Shown here in pieces: positions 1-10,027 of a stretch of DNA of 64,000 nt. How positions within the stretch are numbered: the stretch's first letter is position 1; each line of letters begins with the position of its first letter. Below the pieces are notes generated by a model. It saw nothing but the letters and a program-made list of their open reading frames with translations. It ran no database searches and was not told the DNA's origin. This DNA is from Corylus avellana (lineage: Eukaryota; Streptophyta; Magnoliopsida; Fagales; Betulaceae). The position numbers and the translations under genes were made by a program. Location: contig NC_081543.1 in assembly GCF_901000735.1 (NCBI RefSeq), positions 37,816,590 to 37,880,589 of the forward strand, in the 5' to 3' direction.

Positions 1-454
1 GGCCTCAAGAATCCAATTCGGAAGTTATGCACCAAAAATTTGAATAAAAAAGGTGAAAGCACTGAACAAAATCAACAAATGCATGTGCATATCAAGCAAT
101 GGAAATGTTTTACAACTGTGTTAGCCGGTAACGAAGCAAACACGCAACAAACACACAACACAAGAAACCACCATCGAGACCATCAAAAGTGAATCTTCAT
201 GCGGATTACAAGCATAATTAACAGAAACGCAAATGGTCACAGCTTATAATGTAACCAGACCAGCGGAAAATGACCAATATATATACTTACAGGAATAAAT
301 GAAAACTCGAAAAAAGGGCATAATTGAAGTAAAACCACAAATGGGCATCAAACAAAATACTCAAAACACAGTCAGAACCAAAATGAGGGACACAGAGAGA
401 GAGTTGGAATATCGGAGTTTGGCCTAGGCCCAAAAAATGTAAACGAAAACCCAC

Positions 455-703
455 GTGTAAACCGCTACCAATCATGCGATTAACGGCATTGTTGCCACCA
501 CCACCGACGCCAACCACCTTAATCTTGGCCGATTCCATTGGGGCAAAGGAGCAGCTGACAACCCCAAAACGGTGTTGTTTCCGGAAAGTACATCTTCTTT
601 GAGAAAGGCATTCTCTAAAAGGGAATGTCTTTTGGTGAAATGGGGTGTGAATTGAAGAGGTTGAGATCAGCTCGTTTGCGTTTGTGAGCTGAAGAATTGC
701 CAT
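455..703 (-). CDS. FTSZ1: FtsZ1 plastid division protein, exon 1 of a second copy (cut by window edge)
   Basis: This is the first coding exon (83 codons) of a chloroplast FtsZ1. The start is the ATG at 703-701, and the in-frame GTG six bases upstream is not needed. It encodes a Ser/Thr/Arg-rich chloroplast transit peptide followed by the beginning of the GTPase domain ([16 protein letters not shown], the nucleotide-binding first loop). The exon ends in a CAC codon followed by the donor GTGGGT. It differs from the copy at 13013-13261 by a few substitutions, one of them Gln for His in the transit peptide. Exons 2-6 would lie left of the window, so whether this copy is complete cannot be seen. 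It probably represents the other allele. Confidence 0.85.
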
Positions 704-974
704 TGCCACAGGAAGTGAGAGACAGAGAGAAAGAAATGGGTTTTAGGGTTTTAGGAAAATGAACTAATAGAAACTTCAAAACAAAAACAAAAACAAAACC
801 GTTTCAGTTTTCACTCTCTTGGTGGATTCGGATATGTGGGAGTGGCACGTCACGAAGATTGGATGGGCCCCGCCCCCGTGTGCTGAACCTATGTTTTCTG
901 TTTTGTTTTAAGAAAAAAAAAAAAAAAAAGTAATAAACAGGCTGGTTTCCTGAGTAAACACCGCAAAAATATCG

Positions 975-976
<2 letters not shown>

Positions 977-1016
<40 letters not shown>
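977..1016. repeat. (TA)n microsatellite
   Basis: A run of about 20 TA units. The matching site in copy 2 (near 13537-13554) is much shorter, so the tract is length-variable between copies. Confidence 0.9.
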
Positions 1017-1020
<4 letters not shown>

Positions 1021-1198
1021 TATTATTATTATTTTTTGAGTGTTGTAACTTGTAAGGGTATTTTAATTTTTGTTACAATTATTTTTTTAATAAATTGAAG
1101 TAAGAGAAATGCTACACATTTTCACTTACACATTTTCAAATGCGCACTCTTTACATGGCACGGTGATAGAGAGTGAGCAGTAAGAGTGCGTATAACAT

Positions 1199-2046
1199 TT
1201 ATCACTAATATAATAGTTGATGTGACATTTTTTATTTAGTCACTAAATTTATATGTCATTAGTCCTCATGATCCCTCATTTAAGGAGGCTTGACTTTTTA
1301 TGGGAGGGTCTTTGAAGATGGTCCATGTTTAATTGCCACATAAACATAATGAACTTGTGGTTGTGCAGGTAATTATAGAAGGCAAGAGGTTCCTCCATTT
1401 ATTTAGCATTTCTATTGAGTAGGCCTTTATGTAACTTTGAATCCTAATTCGATTTATGGTATCATCTATGATCAATAATTTGAGAATTAAATTTCCCGTC
1501 TTATCAAATATTTTGGGTTACTCACGTTGAAAATTTGATATATATATATATTAAAATTTTGTTTTATAATTATCTTACATTATTGATATGGTAGTTTCAG
1601 ACCAATGACATGAGTGAAACTAGAATTTTTTTGCCGGAGGGTCTGAACTTACGTAAATACATAGGGAAGTGTTAGAGAGCCAAACAAATGAACCCAAAAA
1701 AATTGTTAAACTGACGTGACAGACCGTGAGTGGCAGATAAGAGAGAGATAATTGCATTTTTTTTAAAAAAAATTTAAAAACCCTTGCCACGTCAATTTGA
1801 AATTTTTTTTTTTAAGTTTATTTGTTTGACTCCCTAATACTTCTCAAATACATATAATTCTTTTATGTGTGTGCGCGTTTATGTAAAATAAAAGCAAGCA
1901 AATTTTAAATTTAATTTCATACTAGGTCATAATTCATAACTATATACACAAGTTTTTTTTTTTTTTTTTTTTTTGAAGAAAGAATTAACTTCTCTTTTGA
2001 ATACAAAAGTTTTCTAATTTGGAAAACTTAGATTTGAAAGAGGCAT
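1199..2046. other. Segment of about 850 bp present only in block A copy 1
   Basis: Copy 1 reads through 850 bp between GAGTGCGTAT and AGTATAAAG. In copy 2 (near 13668) these two landmarks are directly joined. The segment has no convincing ORF. It contains a 182-bp MITE (1664-1845) and a long T-run. It is either an insertion in copy 1 or a deletion in copy 2. Confidence 0.75.
1664..1845. mobile_element. Mutator-type MITE, 182 bp, with 9-bp target duplication
   Basis: The ends are inverted repeats of about 50 bp (GGGAAGTGTTAGAGAGCC and its imperfect complement GACTCCCTAATACTTCTC), with CTGACGTG/CACGTCAA further inside. The perfect direct repeat AAATACATA flanks both ends (1655-1663 and 1846-1854). 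A 9-bp target duplication is the Mutator hallmark. There is no coding capacity. Confidence 0.85.
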
Positions 2047-2319
2047 AGTATAAAGTTTTCTATGCTCTGTCCAGGTTTGCTCTGGGCATTCATGAACCAA
2101 AAAATGAAACGTAAAAAGAGGAAATTTATTACTACGATTTTTTTAACTGTAATTTCTCTTCGTTTCTTTTCTCCCGTTGTCGTTTACTTTGTTTTCTTTA
2201 ATGCGATTTTATCACTCCCTCTCTCCCTCTCTCTCTCTCTCATTAATTAACTTTTTTTTTTCTTAGCCTATAAATAACAAAACTGCAGCACGGTTAAAAA
2301 AAATGAAATACACTTTTTT

Positions 2320-2790
2320 TATTTATTTATTTTAAAGTTTACATGTCCCTTTCAAACTATTACCTAATTGACAATACTTCCTAAAATTTTCAATAATGTC
2401 CCCCTAAACTATCAAGAAATTGACAATGTCCACTCAAGGCTAAAAAAAAAAAAAAATGACCTTAATTTTTTTTCAATAAGAAAAAAAAATAAAATACTCC
2501 AATAAATTTGAAGAAAAAAAAAAAAAAAAAACAAAAACAAATTGTTTTTTTTTTTTTATTTAAGAAAAAAAAAATTTAATTCCATACCATGGTTTTTGTT
2601 TTTATTTTTTTTAAAAAAAATTATTTTTAGATTTTGTTTTGAATTTTTCATTTTTATTTTAAGAGTATTTTCGTCATTGGGGGACATTGACAAATTTTAA
2701 TAGTTTGGGGGAGACATTGTCACAATTGAAAATTTGGGGAGAACATTATCAATTAAGCAATAATTTGAAGGGGTAGGTGGACTTTACATT
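2320..2790. mobile_element. Foldback element with long inverted arms, copy 1
   Basis: The left arm (AAACTATTACCTAATTGACAAT ... GACAATGTCC) is complemented by the right arm near 2680-2785 (GGGGACATTGACAAA ... AATAATTTGAAGGGG). The centre is A/T runs. It is a noncoding foldback or MITE-like repeat, and the same element sits at about 13960-14415 in copy 2. Confidence 0.7.
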
Positions 2791-2849
2791 TTTTTTTGTT
2801 TTTTGTTTTTTGCATTAACAAAAGAAGAGTGAAAACAAAAGAGATTTGG

Positions 2850-3395
2850 TACCAAATAAAAACTCTAGTAAAAACATCACATCGCAAGAACAAACCTAAC
2901 ATATGGGAATGGTCGAATAATTGGCTCGGTCCAATAGATTTTTGGCATACAATCCAAAAAAAGGGAAGTTGTTAAAAACGACGGTTGTTAAGACTATTTA
3001 GTGAATGGGTTGCTTGAAACAATTGCTATTTCGACAAGAGAACTTGAGTCTCAATAAAGAGGATAGAACTGATAATGACTAGACTAGAACTGTCGTAGAG
3101 GAGCACTAACACAATGTCCGATGAAGAAGGTGCCCGGCGATGAATGCTTAGTGGACATCGTACTTGGACTTGGAAGGCTACATAGGCAAAAGAGAGGGCA
3201 CCAACCATGGAGATTAAGAGGAGAGGTGGAGGGGGGAGCAAAGGATCTTTCGCAAGAAACAAGAAATGATATCGACAAGTGTAGTCCATGCGCGCCAAGA
3301 CGGCGTGTGGGTTGCACGCAATGGATGAAGCATAAGCTAGCAAGATGATGGAAAGACAATTGAGTGGAGGAGTGGAATAGACCGGTTGAATACCA
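2850..3395. other. Intergenic DNA with an antisense ORF that is not conserved
   Basis: The stretch between the two foldback elements carries a 127-codon open frame on the minus strand (3026-3409). In copy 2 the same frame is broken into shorter pieces by small indels, and the products share nothing with a family I recognise. I do not call a gene here. Confidence 0.6.
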
Positions 3396-3533
3396 CACAA
3401 ACATCCCACAAATATCTTATAAAGCTGACGTGTTAAGGTCTAGTAGGGATATATTTCTTTTAACAAGGGCGGATCCAATGACTACTAAACCTTGTCACGT
3501 CAGTTTTGTGAGATATTTGTGGGATGTTTGTGC
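3396..3533. mobile_element. Short foldback MITE, copy 1
   Basis: About 37 bp at the left (CACAAACATCCCACAAATAT ... GCTGACGTG) is inverted at the right (CACGTCAG ... ATATTTGTGGGATGTTTGTGC), around a loop of about 60 bp. The identical structure occurs at 15008-15145. Confidence 0.8.
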
Positions 3534-3901
3534 AGCATGTAGCATTCCTCAAAAATAAACATGTAGAGATAATGCAAGGTTATCTCTTTATAGCATTGAT
3601 ATAATTAAAAAGAAATGTACATCATCACTTACTTCATTCAAACTACATATATATATATACCTTTACTGTCTGATAGAATGATATCAGAAAGTAAATGAAG
3701 GGTAAAATATAACAATTTTATCACATGGAATATTGAGCAACAATGCAAAACTAATTCAAGGTTCATGCTCTAAACAAGAATTACATACACAAGAAGATAC
3801 TGAATTACCCGCGAATCCAAAATCAGATGCTCTGCTAGCCAATCCATAACCCATGTTATTGGTTTACTAATAATGCACCGTATGTAAATCCACACAGAAC
3901 T

Positions 3902-5251
3902 TCATTCTCCTTCACTCAGAATTGGGACTATGAGTGGTTTCATCTGTGCAAGATATACAATCGCCCACCTAACAAGCAAAACAAGAATAATACATTACAA
4001 CCAAGAAACAACTACACATAAGCTTTCTCAAATTAGAATTGAGACCAACTAGAACAGAGAAAAGAAAAGTCAGATTAACAGGCTTTTATTGTCTTCAAAG
4101 AGAATGATATCTCATGGCGTTGGTCAAATGGAATTGGATTAGATGCAGTAAAAAATAACTATAGAATATGTGCTATAGTTTTTTTAACAATCCAGATTTA
4201 ACTTCACACTCTCTCTTTCTTTCTCATAAAAAATTTGAAATTAAATCTGGACCATTTAAAAATTTACATAACATGTGCTGTAGTTTTTTTTTTTTTATAG
4301 TACTTAAGCCAAAACTTGATCAAATGTCCCTTTTTTATCCTAGTTTATCCCACTGGGTTGGTGAGGGGAGGATATCAATGGACATGATGCTAAAGGAACG
4401 AGACCCATGTCCATTAATCCTCCACCAACTTGTTATTGCTATCCCCTTAGTGGAGTTGGGGTTAGGCTATGACTCGACCTTAAAAAAAAAAGAAAAAAAA
4501 GTGTACATGAAGTGCTACCTAAAGAGGTGCACATGTGCAATGACTTTTACATACAACATCAAATTAGATGGACTTCTGATGTTTGAATACTTAGTGATAG
4601 CTGATGAAACGAAAAACATGCAAACTAAACATGCACTTACATCATCCAACAACAGGTTGTTGCTGTATTAACCAATGTTAGGTGGAACCTGCAATGAGAA
4701 GAGCAGATTAGGCCATTTTGCACATTACCAGAAGAATATAAGATGATTGAAATAAGATACACACAAAAGTTTCAAAAGGAATACAGAATAATACATTAAC
4801 CTTCAATGAAAAAAGCAGATTAGGCCATTTTGCACATTACCAGAAGAATATAAGATGATTGAAAGCATATACACACAAAAGTTTCAAAAAGAATAAAGAG
4901 TAATACATTAACATGCACAGTTTTCATTAGATAGCTGATGAACATTTCAATTAAATCTAAATGCCCCATTACCATAATCACTCAAACCACCATCAGATAG
5001 TATTTCATTAGCATCTGACTAGTGCAGATGATTTGAGAAACCTAGATTTTATAAATAAGCAATATAACACACCCACCCACACACAAAAGTTGAGACACAA
5101 ACATGACCTCAAGAAAATAACATAAAAAATGGATTGGATTATGAGAAACGTACAAATTAGTGGAGGGTCCTCTGTTGCAGCAAATTCTGGTGCTCAGAGA
5201 CGCAATGATCCCAATCAATGCGAAAATTAGCGTTGTCACCAAGAACCCCAT
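3902..5251 (-). CDS. VHA-e: V-type H+-ATPase subunit e (copy 1), three exons
   Basis: The coding exons are complement(3902..3968, 4641..4688, 5154..5251), giving 213 nt and 70 residues, the usual length for plant VHA-e. Subunit e is a small hydrophobic protein of the membrane Vo sector of the vacuolar proton pump. The start gives [19 protein letters not shown], a first membrane helix. It is followed by the conserved [12 protein letters not shown] loop, then a second helix over [14 protein letters not shown], and the C-terminus ends PILSEGE. All junctions have GT donors and AG acceptors, with phases 2 and 2. Intron 1 holds a tandem duplication of about 110 bp beside the exon 2 acceptor. The only exon difference found from 15510-16858 is synonymous (AAC/AAT), so both encode the same protein. 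Linkage to FTSZ1 matches the Arabidopsis neighbourhood At5g55280/At5g55290, as I recall it. Confidence 0.95.
4689..4911. repeat. Tandem direct repeat of about 110 bp in VHA-e intron 1 (copy 1)
   Basis: Two units (4689-4800 and 4801-4911) share AGCAGATTAGGCCATTTTGC, then CAGAAGAATATAAGATGATTGAAA and AATACATTAAC. On the gene strand the first unit abuts the exon 2 acceptor, so acceptor-proximal intron sequence has been duplicated. The same pair is present in copy 2 (about 16294-16517). Confidence 0.9.
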
Positions 5252-5878
5252 GTCGATTTTCCCTTCGATCTGGGAGAGAAAAACCAGTTCCCGCAAGAAC
5301 AATTAGGAATTTGAATTTTGATTTAGGGTTTGATGAAACCGAACTCAGAATCGATCCGGAGTATGAGATCTCACCACGAACGAAACACTAATGGCTGTTT
5401 GGTTACCGCGAAAATATGGGCATGCAAAATTGGGCCCAACAGCCTTATGTAGCCTAAGGCCCTAACTCAAAGTTTGCAATATCAATTTGGGACTGTACTT
5501 GATGAGCCCTGAAGTTCATGTTCGGCCCAAACGTATGACCCAAAAAGAAAATCACCAAATTTTTTTAAATTTTAGCGAAGAAATTAATTCAAAAAATAAT
5601 GCTATACATCAACTCAAAATTTACGTGGTGTGATTTTCTAACAAAAAAAACCAAATTTTCATGCACTAAATAATTTTACATTTTTTCTAATATTCTAAAA
5701 TTTTTTAAAATTATAGAGATTTTACGAGATACGTTAATCCCTCACCAATAACTAACTAGCACATTAGCGGTGCACCCGATTTCCGTATCACTCATGACTT
5801 GTTATCAATCACAGCTTACACGTCTATGTCGAAAAAACACCGGTTCTTCAGCCATAGGCATATATCAATTTATAATTA
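5252..5878. other. VHA-e 5' flank, no gene seen (copy 1)
   Basis: This region carries the 5' untranslated region and promoter side of VHA-e. No TATA box can be assigned with confidence. No supported coding region is present. The region recurs at about 16859-17482. Confidence 0.6.
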
Positions 5879-6049
5879 GAAAAATGCTTTACATCCCAAA
5901 TTTTTTTCTCAAAAATTGGTTCCCAAATGATGTGTCACTATCCCATGAATTGGTGACACACTTCCCAAAATAATAAATCTCATGAGATGATGAGATATCA
6001 TTTGAGAACTAATTTTTTGAAGGAAAATTTAGGATGTGTAGCAATCCTC
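5879..6049. mobile_element. Mutator-type MITE family M1, 171 bp, copy 1
   Basis: The terminal inverted repeats begin GAAAAATGCTTTACATCC on the left and GAGGATTGCTACACATCC on the right (reverse complement). The perfect 9-bp duplication TTATAATTA flanks the element (5870-5878 and 6050-6058). The same 171-bp element occurs at 17483-17653 and in the MH1 intron at 21141-21311. Confidence 0.9.
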
Positions 6050-6276
6050 TTATAATTATAGACAATAAAAATAACATAAGATGATGGGACTTAATCATAC
6101 CAAAGGCTCCATCGTCACTCGTGAAACACAACATATGGTCCCCGAGTCAATTAACTTTGGATATTACAAAAAAAAAAAAAAAAAAAAAAAAAACTTTGGG
6201 GAAAGGTTTCAATTTTTTTTTCTTTTTTTTGTGTCCCAGACTCCCAATGACACGACGTGTGCAAGATGAGTACAAG

Positions 6277-6458
6277 CAGGGGAGGAACTAGACAATTAAG
6301 AGTGGGGGACAAAATTTTAAAAATAAAAATTTAGGGGTAAAAATTTCGTTTTTAGGGAGACATTTCATAAAAACCCATAAATTTTAGGAATAAAATTTTA
6401 AATTTTAAGGATAATTTTAAAATTTTGGAGAGACAAAGGCCTACACAGTTCCACCCTG
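6277..6458. mobile_element. hAT-type MITE, 182 bp, copy 1
   Basis: The ends are CAGGGGAGGAACTAG and the inverse of ACAGTTCCACCCTG. The 8-bp direct repeat AGTACAAG lies on both sides (6269-6276 and 6459-6466). The CAGGG ends and 8-bp duplication indicate the hAT class. The orthologous copy is at 17859-18040. The interior is AT-rich and noncoding. Confidence 0.9.
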
Positions 6459-6466
6459 AGTACAAG

Positions 6467-7887
6467 GCTTTTTTGGTTAGTTAAAACATAAATTTGGGTG
6501 AAAAAATTGTTATATTTCCCTAGCTATTTTAGTTTTTAGTTTTTTAGTTTTTTTTTTTTTAAATAGATTTCTATGAGAGATGTACATGACTATGAAATAT
6601 AGGTGATTTGAAAAGAAATAATATTCAAATAAAATAGTGAAAGTAGTTATTTTGAAAAAAAAAAAAAAAGAGTAGTGAAAAAAAAAAGATGATTTTTTAA
6701 ACATAAAGTAGTGAAAATTTTTGAAACATTAAAAAATTAAATTAATTTACATGATGAATTTCTTCATTTTGTAAGATATTATCACATGAGAGAAAATTGT
6801 AATAATACTCAAACATTTTTCAATAATAACTAATAGGAAAGGTTGTCTTGGGGCTTAGACGCACAACTAATGCCTTTATTTATCAGTTTCTTATTTGCAC
6901 ATAAAAGAAATAATTTCTTGGAATCTAACATACCAAACTTTGTGCATGTGAAAATATACACTTTATATCAGAAGAAAGATCGCACTTTTGTATCAAAAGA
7001 AAGACAAGGCGATCGATAAGTACAAAGCTTTCAAGACAAAATCAAATAGGATAGATAATTAATTGCCATCTTTTGATTTAGCAAGCAAAGTCCCCTCTAC
7101 TTTTGTCAAAAAGATCTATAAAATAAGAAAGCAATAATCTCTTTTTCTTTTTATTCTATCTCTTGAATTCTTTTTTTTTGAGTAATGTTTTTCTTTACTT
7201 TCATTGTACACAAGTTAATATGAAAAATCATTTAAAATATGTCGATCATGTTAATTAAATGAGCATGATTATAAATAGGTGTAATGAGTAACAGTACCTT
7301 TTTTTTTTTTTTTTTTCTCGGGTCCGTTAGCAATAGCAAGAGAAGGGGAATCTACCTTATTGATTTGCAAATCAATTTGGTAGAAGATCTTTAGAAAAAG
7401 CGAGAAAATCATGAAGAGATAAAAAAGCCATGTGAGATGAGACAATGCTGACAATGCATGGTCTCTCCCAAACTTCTTTGCATGGGGGCTACATCTTTTC
7501 ACAATATTAGATTTGCAAAAAAGAAAAGCTCAATTATAAGAAACCATCATACATAATTACATATGATCCTCGTTGCTGGGTTTTGATTCATTAAATAGCT
7601 GGCTTTTGCTGGTTTTGTGTGTATTTGTTTTCAGTTGTTAATAGAAATTGCCCATATATATATATATTTATCAAAAAAGGCACGGAAACATCATCGGTCC
7701 TATACCATGCCAACTATTCTGTCTCCTTGTGGCCAGGCTCTAAGACTTCCACCCATTCCTAGATATAGAGTAGTAAGAAGATAAGGTGGGACATTATTTA
7801 TAGGAGTAGCCTATAAATCCTTTAAGAAGTTGCAATCATAGAGCTAAAATAAGCTGATAAAAAATGTCAATGATCAGCTTTAATTAA
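6467..7887. other. Distal MH upstream flank, truncated by gap (copy 1)
   Basis: AT-rich DNA with no supported gene. It contains the recurring block around 7430-7540 (TCTCTCCCAAACTTCTTTGC followed by CTACATCTTTTCAC). That block also precedes MH1, MH2 and MH5. The contig stops at 7887 before any MH gene is reached. By analogy with copy 2, an MH1 allele would have followed. Confidence 0.7.
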
Positions 7888-7987
7888 NNNNNNNNNNNNN
7901 NNNNNNNNNNNNNNNNNNNNNNNNNNNNNNNNNNNNNNNNNNNNNNNNNNNNNNNNNNNNNNNNNNNNNNNNNNNNNNNNNNNNNNN
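7888..7987. other. Assembly gap, exactly 100 N
   Basis: One hundred N, a conventional placeholder for a gap of unknown size. Block A copy 1 ends at its left edge. The sequence at its right edge is a different part of the locus, the far side of the FTSZ1 3' end. Confidence 1.
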
Positions 7988-8593
7988 GAATTTTAATGGT
8001 TGGTTTTAAATATCATTGAGAGGGGATCATATGCAAAATGGGTACTCAAACAGCCTGAATGTCATAAGGTCAAGTCTTAGGGTGTCTTTTGGAAGAAATT
8101 TTAATGGCCGGTATAAGCTTTTAGTAATTGGTTTTTTTATGTTCCTTCCTGCAGATGATTAAGAGGGGAAAAAATGGGGTTACCTATGTTGTTTTGAAAG
8201 GAAATGCGGAATTGTTAATAGTGTTGTAAATTTAATTCATTACATTGCATATATTCTCATGAATGGAACTTCTTAGAAGTGTCTCGGTTGTGCGCATGTG
8301 TTTCTTGCTTGAATCTTTAAGTTGGAATATAATTAAATAATAGTTTGACATACAGATTGATTGGAAGCCTGTGTATTTCAAATCTTCTTTGAGATGTAAC
8401 CACATCAATTATTTGCATGACTTGTTTTTAGATACACGTCACGTCTTTTAACTGAAAGTTTTCACCCCTAGCCAAAAGGAGGGGGAAAAACCTCATATTA
8501 CTCCTTGGAGTTAAGATTGTTTACCGGATTTTTACGATAATGCTCTACCTCTACCTGATCCTCTTTATCCACTCTGCTTTCTTATCAATCTAG
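7988..8593. other. Probable intron of the unidentified gene at 8594
   Basis: AT-rich sequence with no supported ORF. It ends in a pyrimidine-rich tract and a CAATCTAG acceptor at 8593. I read it as the last intron of the plus-strand gene, whose upstream exons lie in or beyond the gap. Confidence 0.5.
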
Positions 8594-8958
8594 AGAAACG
8601 CAAGGCAAGCACAGACAACTTGATGCAGCAACCGCCACACAAAAAAATGGCAACAGAGGGCACAGTGGGTGTTATACCAATGAACTCCATGCAAACTGAC
8701 AGGCAAGGGGCTACAGGTGGGTATTCAACTGCTGTAGGGGGTTCCAATGTTGGTTTGTCATCAATGTCCCGGCAGTTACCAACTGAAAACATGTCTGGAA
8801 GGGAGGTTGGTGGTAGAGTAGTAAAAGCGTCCAGTGTTCTTTCCCAGGCGTGGAAGGAGGACATGGATGCAGGACGTTTGTTGGCATCTTTGTTTGAATT
8901 TTTCGGTGAAAGTTTGTACTCCTTTACCCCAAAACCTGAGCTGTCCTTCTTCTTGTGA
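8594..8958 (+). CDS. C-terminal exon of an unidentified protein (5' part missing)
   Basis: An open frame of about 120 codons follows a good acceptor (pyrimidine tract, then CTAG) at 8593. It enters in phase 2, with the first full codon at 8596. It starts with a basic KRKAS stretch, then passes through a low-complexity Gly/Ser/Thr region. It ends with a more ordered segment (LSQAWKEDMDAGRLLASLFE, then FFGESLYSF) before the TGA. The last 40 residues look like a conserved domain end, but I do not recognise the family. The gene is convergent with FTSZ1, with about 1.07 kb between the two stop codons. Upstream exons are absent because of the gap. Confidence 0.6.
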
Positions 8959-9284
8959 TTAATTCAATATCAACAGGAGAGTAATCATTCTCTAGAATGT
9001 GTAAATTATCTGTTAAATTCCCGTTTTAACAGAGGGTATAGATCCTGAGCGAACATGTAAACTCTCTGTTCATAAATGTCTATTAGTCTAAAATTGGAAG
9101 TTGCACGCCAATTTTTTAGGAATCTCTCTTCTATGATAATTTGTTTGCAATAATATGATTCTTTACAGCTGTGTTCGAGTTTGTTTTGAGGTATACGCAA
9201 CTCACCTCCTAGAAGTGATAATTCGTATTTGTGTTAGGGTTTGGGTTTTATCAGGCATAGGTATTATTAAACTATATAAGTTAA

Positions 9285-9550
9285 TTATAACTCGATCTAT
9301 TTCATTAAACATGTCAGATTTATTAATCTTAACTTGCTAATTTCGTGTTGAATTCGTGAGTTTTTTAAAAAACTATCAATCCTAAATATTGCGTGTTGTG
9401 TTTGGATAGATAAATTTTAACCCGACCAATTTAATTAAACATATCAAATTCTTAAACTCTAACTTGCTAATTTTATGTTAAGTTTGTATTAGTTTGCAAG
9501 TTGATCTATTTCATTAAATGGGATAGACTCATTAATCTGAACTCTCTAAA
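9285..9550. repeat. Degenerate tandem repeat, three units
   Basis: Three imperfect units share TCGATCTATTTCATTAAAC, TTATTAATCTTAACTTGC and related strings at about 9292, 9422 and 9501. The region is AT-rich and noncoding, between the converging 3' ends of the unidentified gene and FTSZ1. This kind of interspersed plant repeat is common, and I assign it no function. Confidence 0.6.
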
Positions 9551-10027
9551 GCACGGGCAAGCCTATGTCATGGTAAGGTTGCCACATCAGCAAATATATC
9601 CGTGGCACCCTTAGCATGTGTCCTTTGTGCACTCGAACTAAACCCAGGATTTGTATATTTTGTTTCTTGAAGCCTGTAGGTATTCTACTGGGTAATGTTG
9701 GGCGTTTGTGACCATTTGACAGTTGAATGGTGCAATTAGTAATATGCATTTTGTTCCACGTATATGCTTCATCGGACTTGCTGTTCAACATGTGAATGTG
9801 ATACAACAAAAAAGATTTTGGGGATCTAACAGATTGTATAAACATAAACTTTAGTTAGAAGAGGATAATAGAAAGCATGATAAAGAATGAGAGTACTCCA
9901 ATAATCTTACCTACGTACATAAAAACCGTGCAACCCCTAAAACAAAATGACGTTCTCATACATTTAGCTTCGAGATCATTACAGAGCCAATTAGTACAAG
10001 TAGTTGAAAAAAGGAAGCAAAAAGGCA
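9551..10027. other. FTSZ1 3' flank, nothing further seen
   Basis: This includes the FTSZ1 3' untranslated region on the minus strand. The short open frames here are not supported by composition or by any family I recognise. Confidence 0.5.

Larger units (their letters stand above)
1..7887. repeat. Block A copy 1, large duplicated segment (likely unmerged contig overlap)
   Basis: This segment is near-identical in order and sequence to 12558-19478: FTSZ1 exon 1, the same foldback elements, VHA-e and the same MITEs. Its right end coincides exactly with a 100-N gap, and copy 2 continues past that point without a break. Differences are small indels, simple-repeat length changes, scattered substitutions and one segment of about 850 bp (1199-2046) missing from copy 2. 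This pattern fits two haplotypes of one locus better than an old tandem duplication, but sequence alone cannot settle it. Confidence 0.9.

Noticed and set aside
3026..3409. 127-codon minus-strand ORF in block A copy 1
   Set aside because: In copy 2 (14619-15021) it is broken by indels, and it matches no recognised family.
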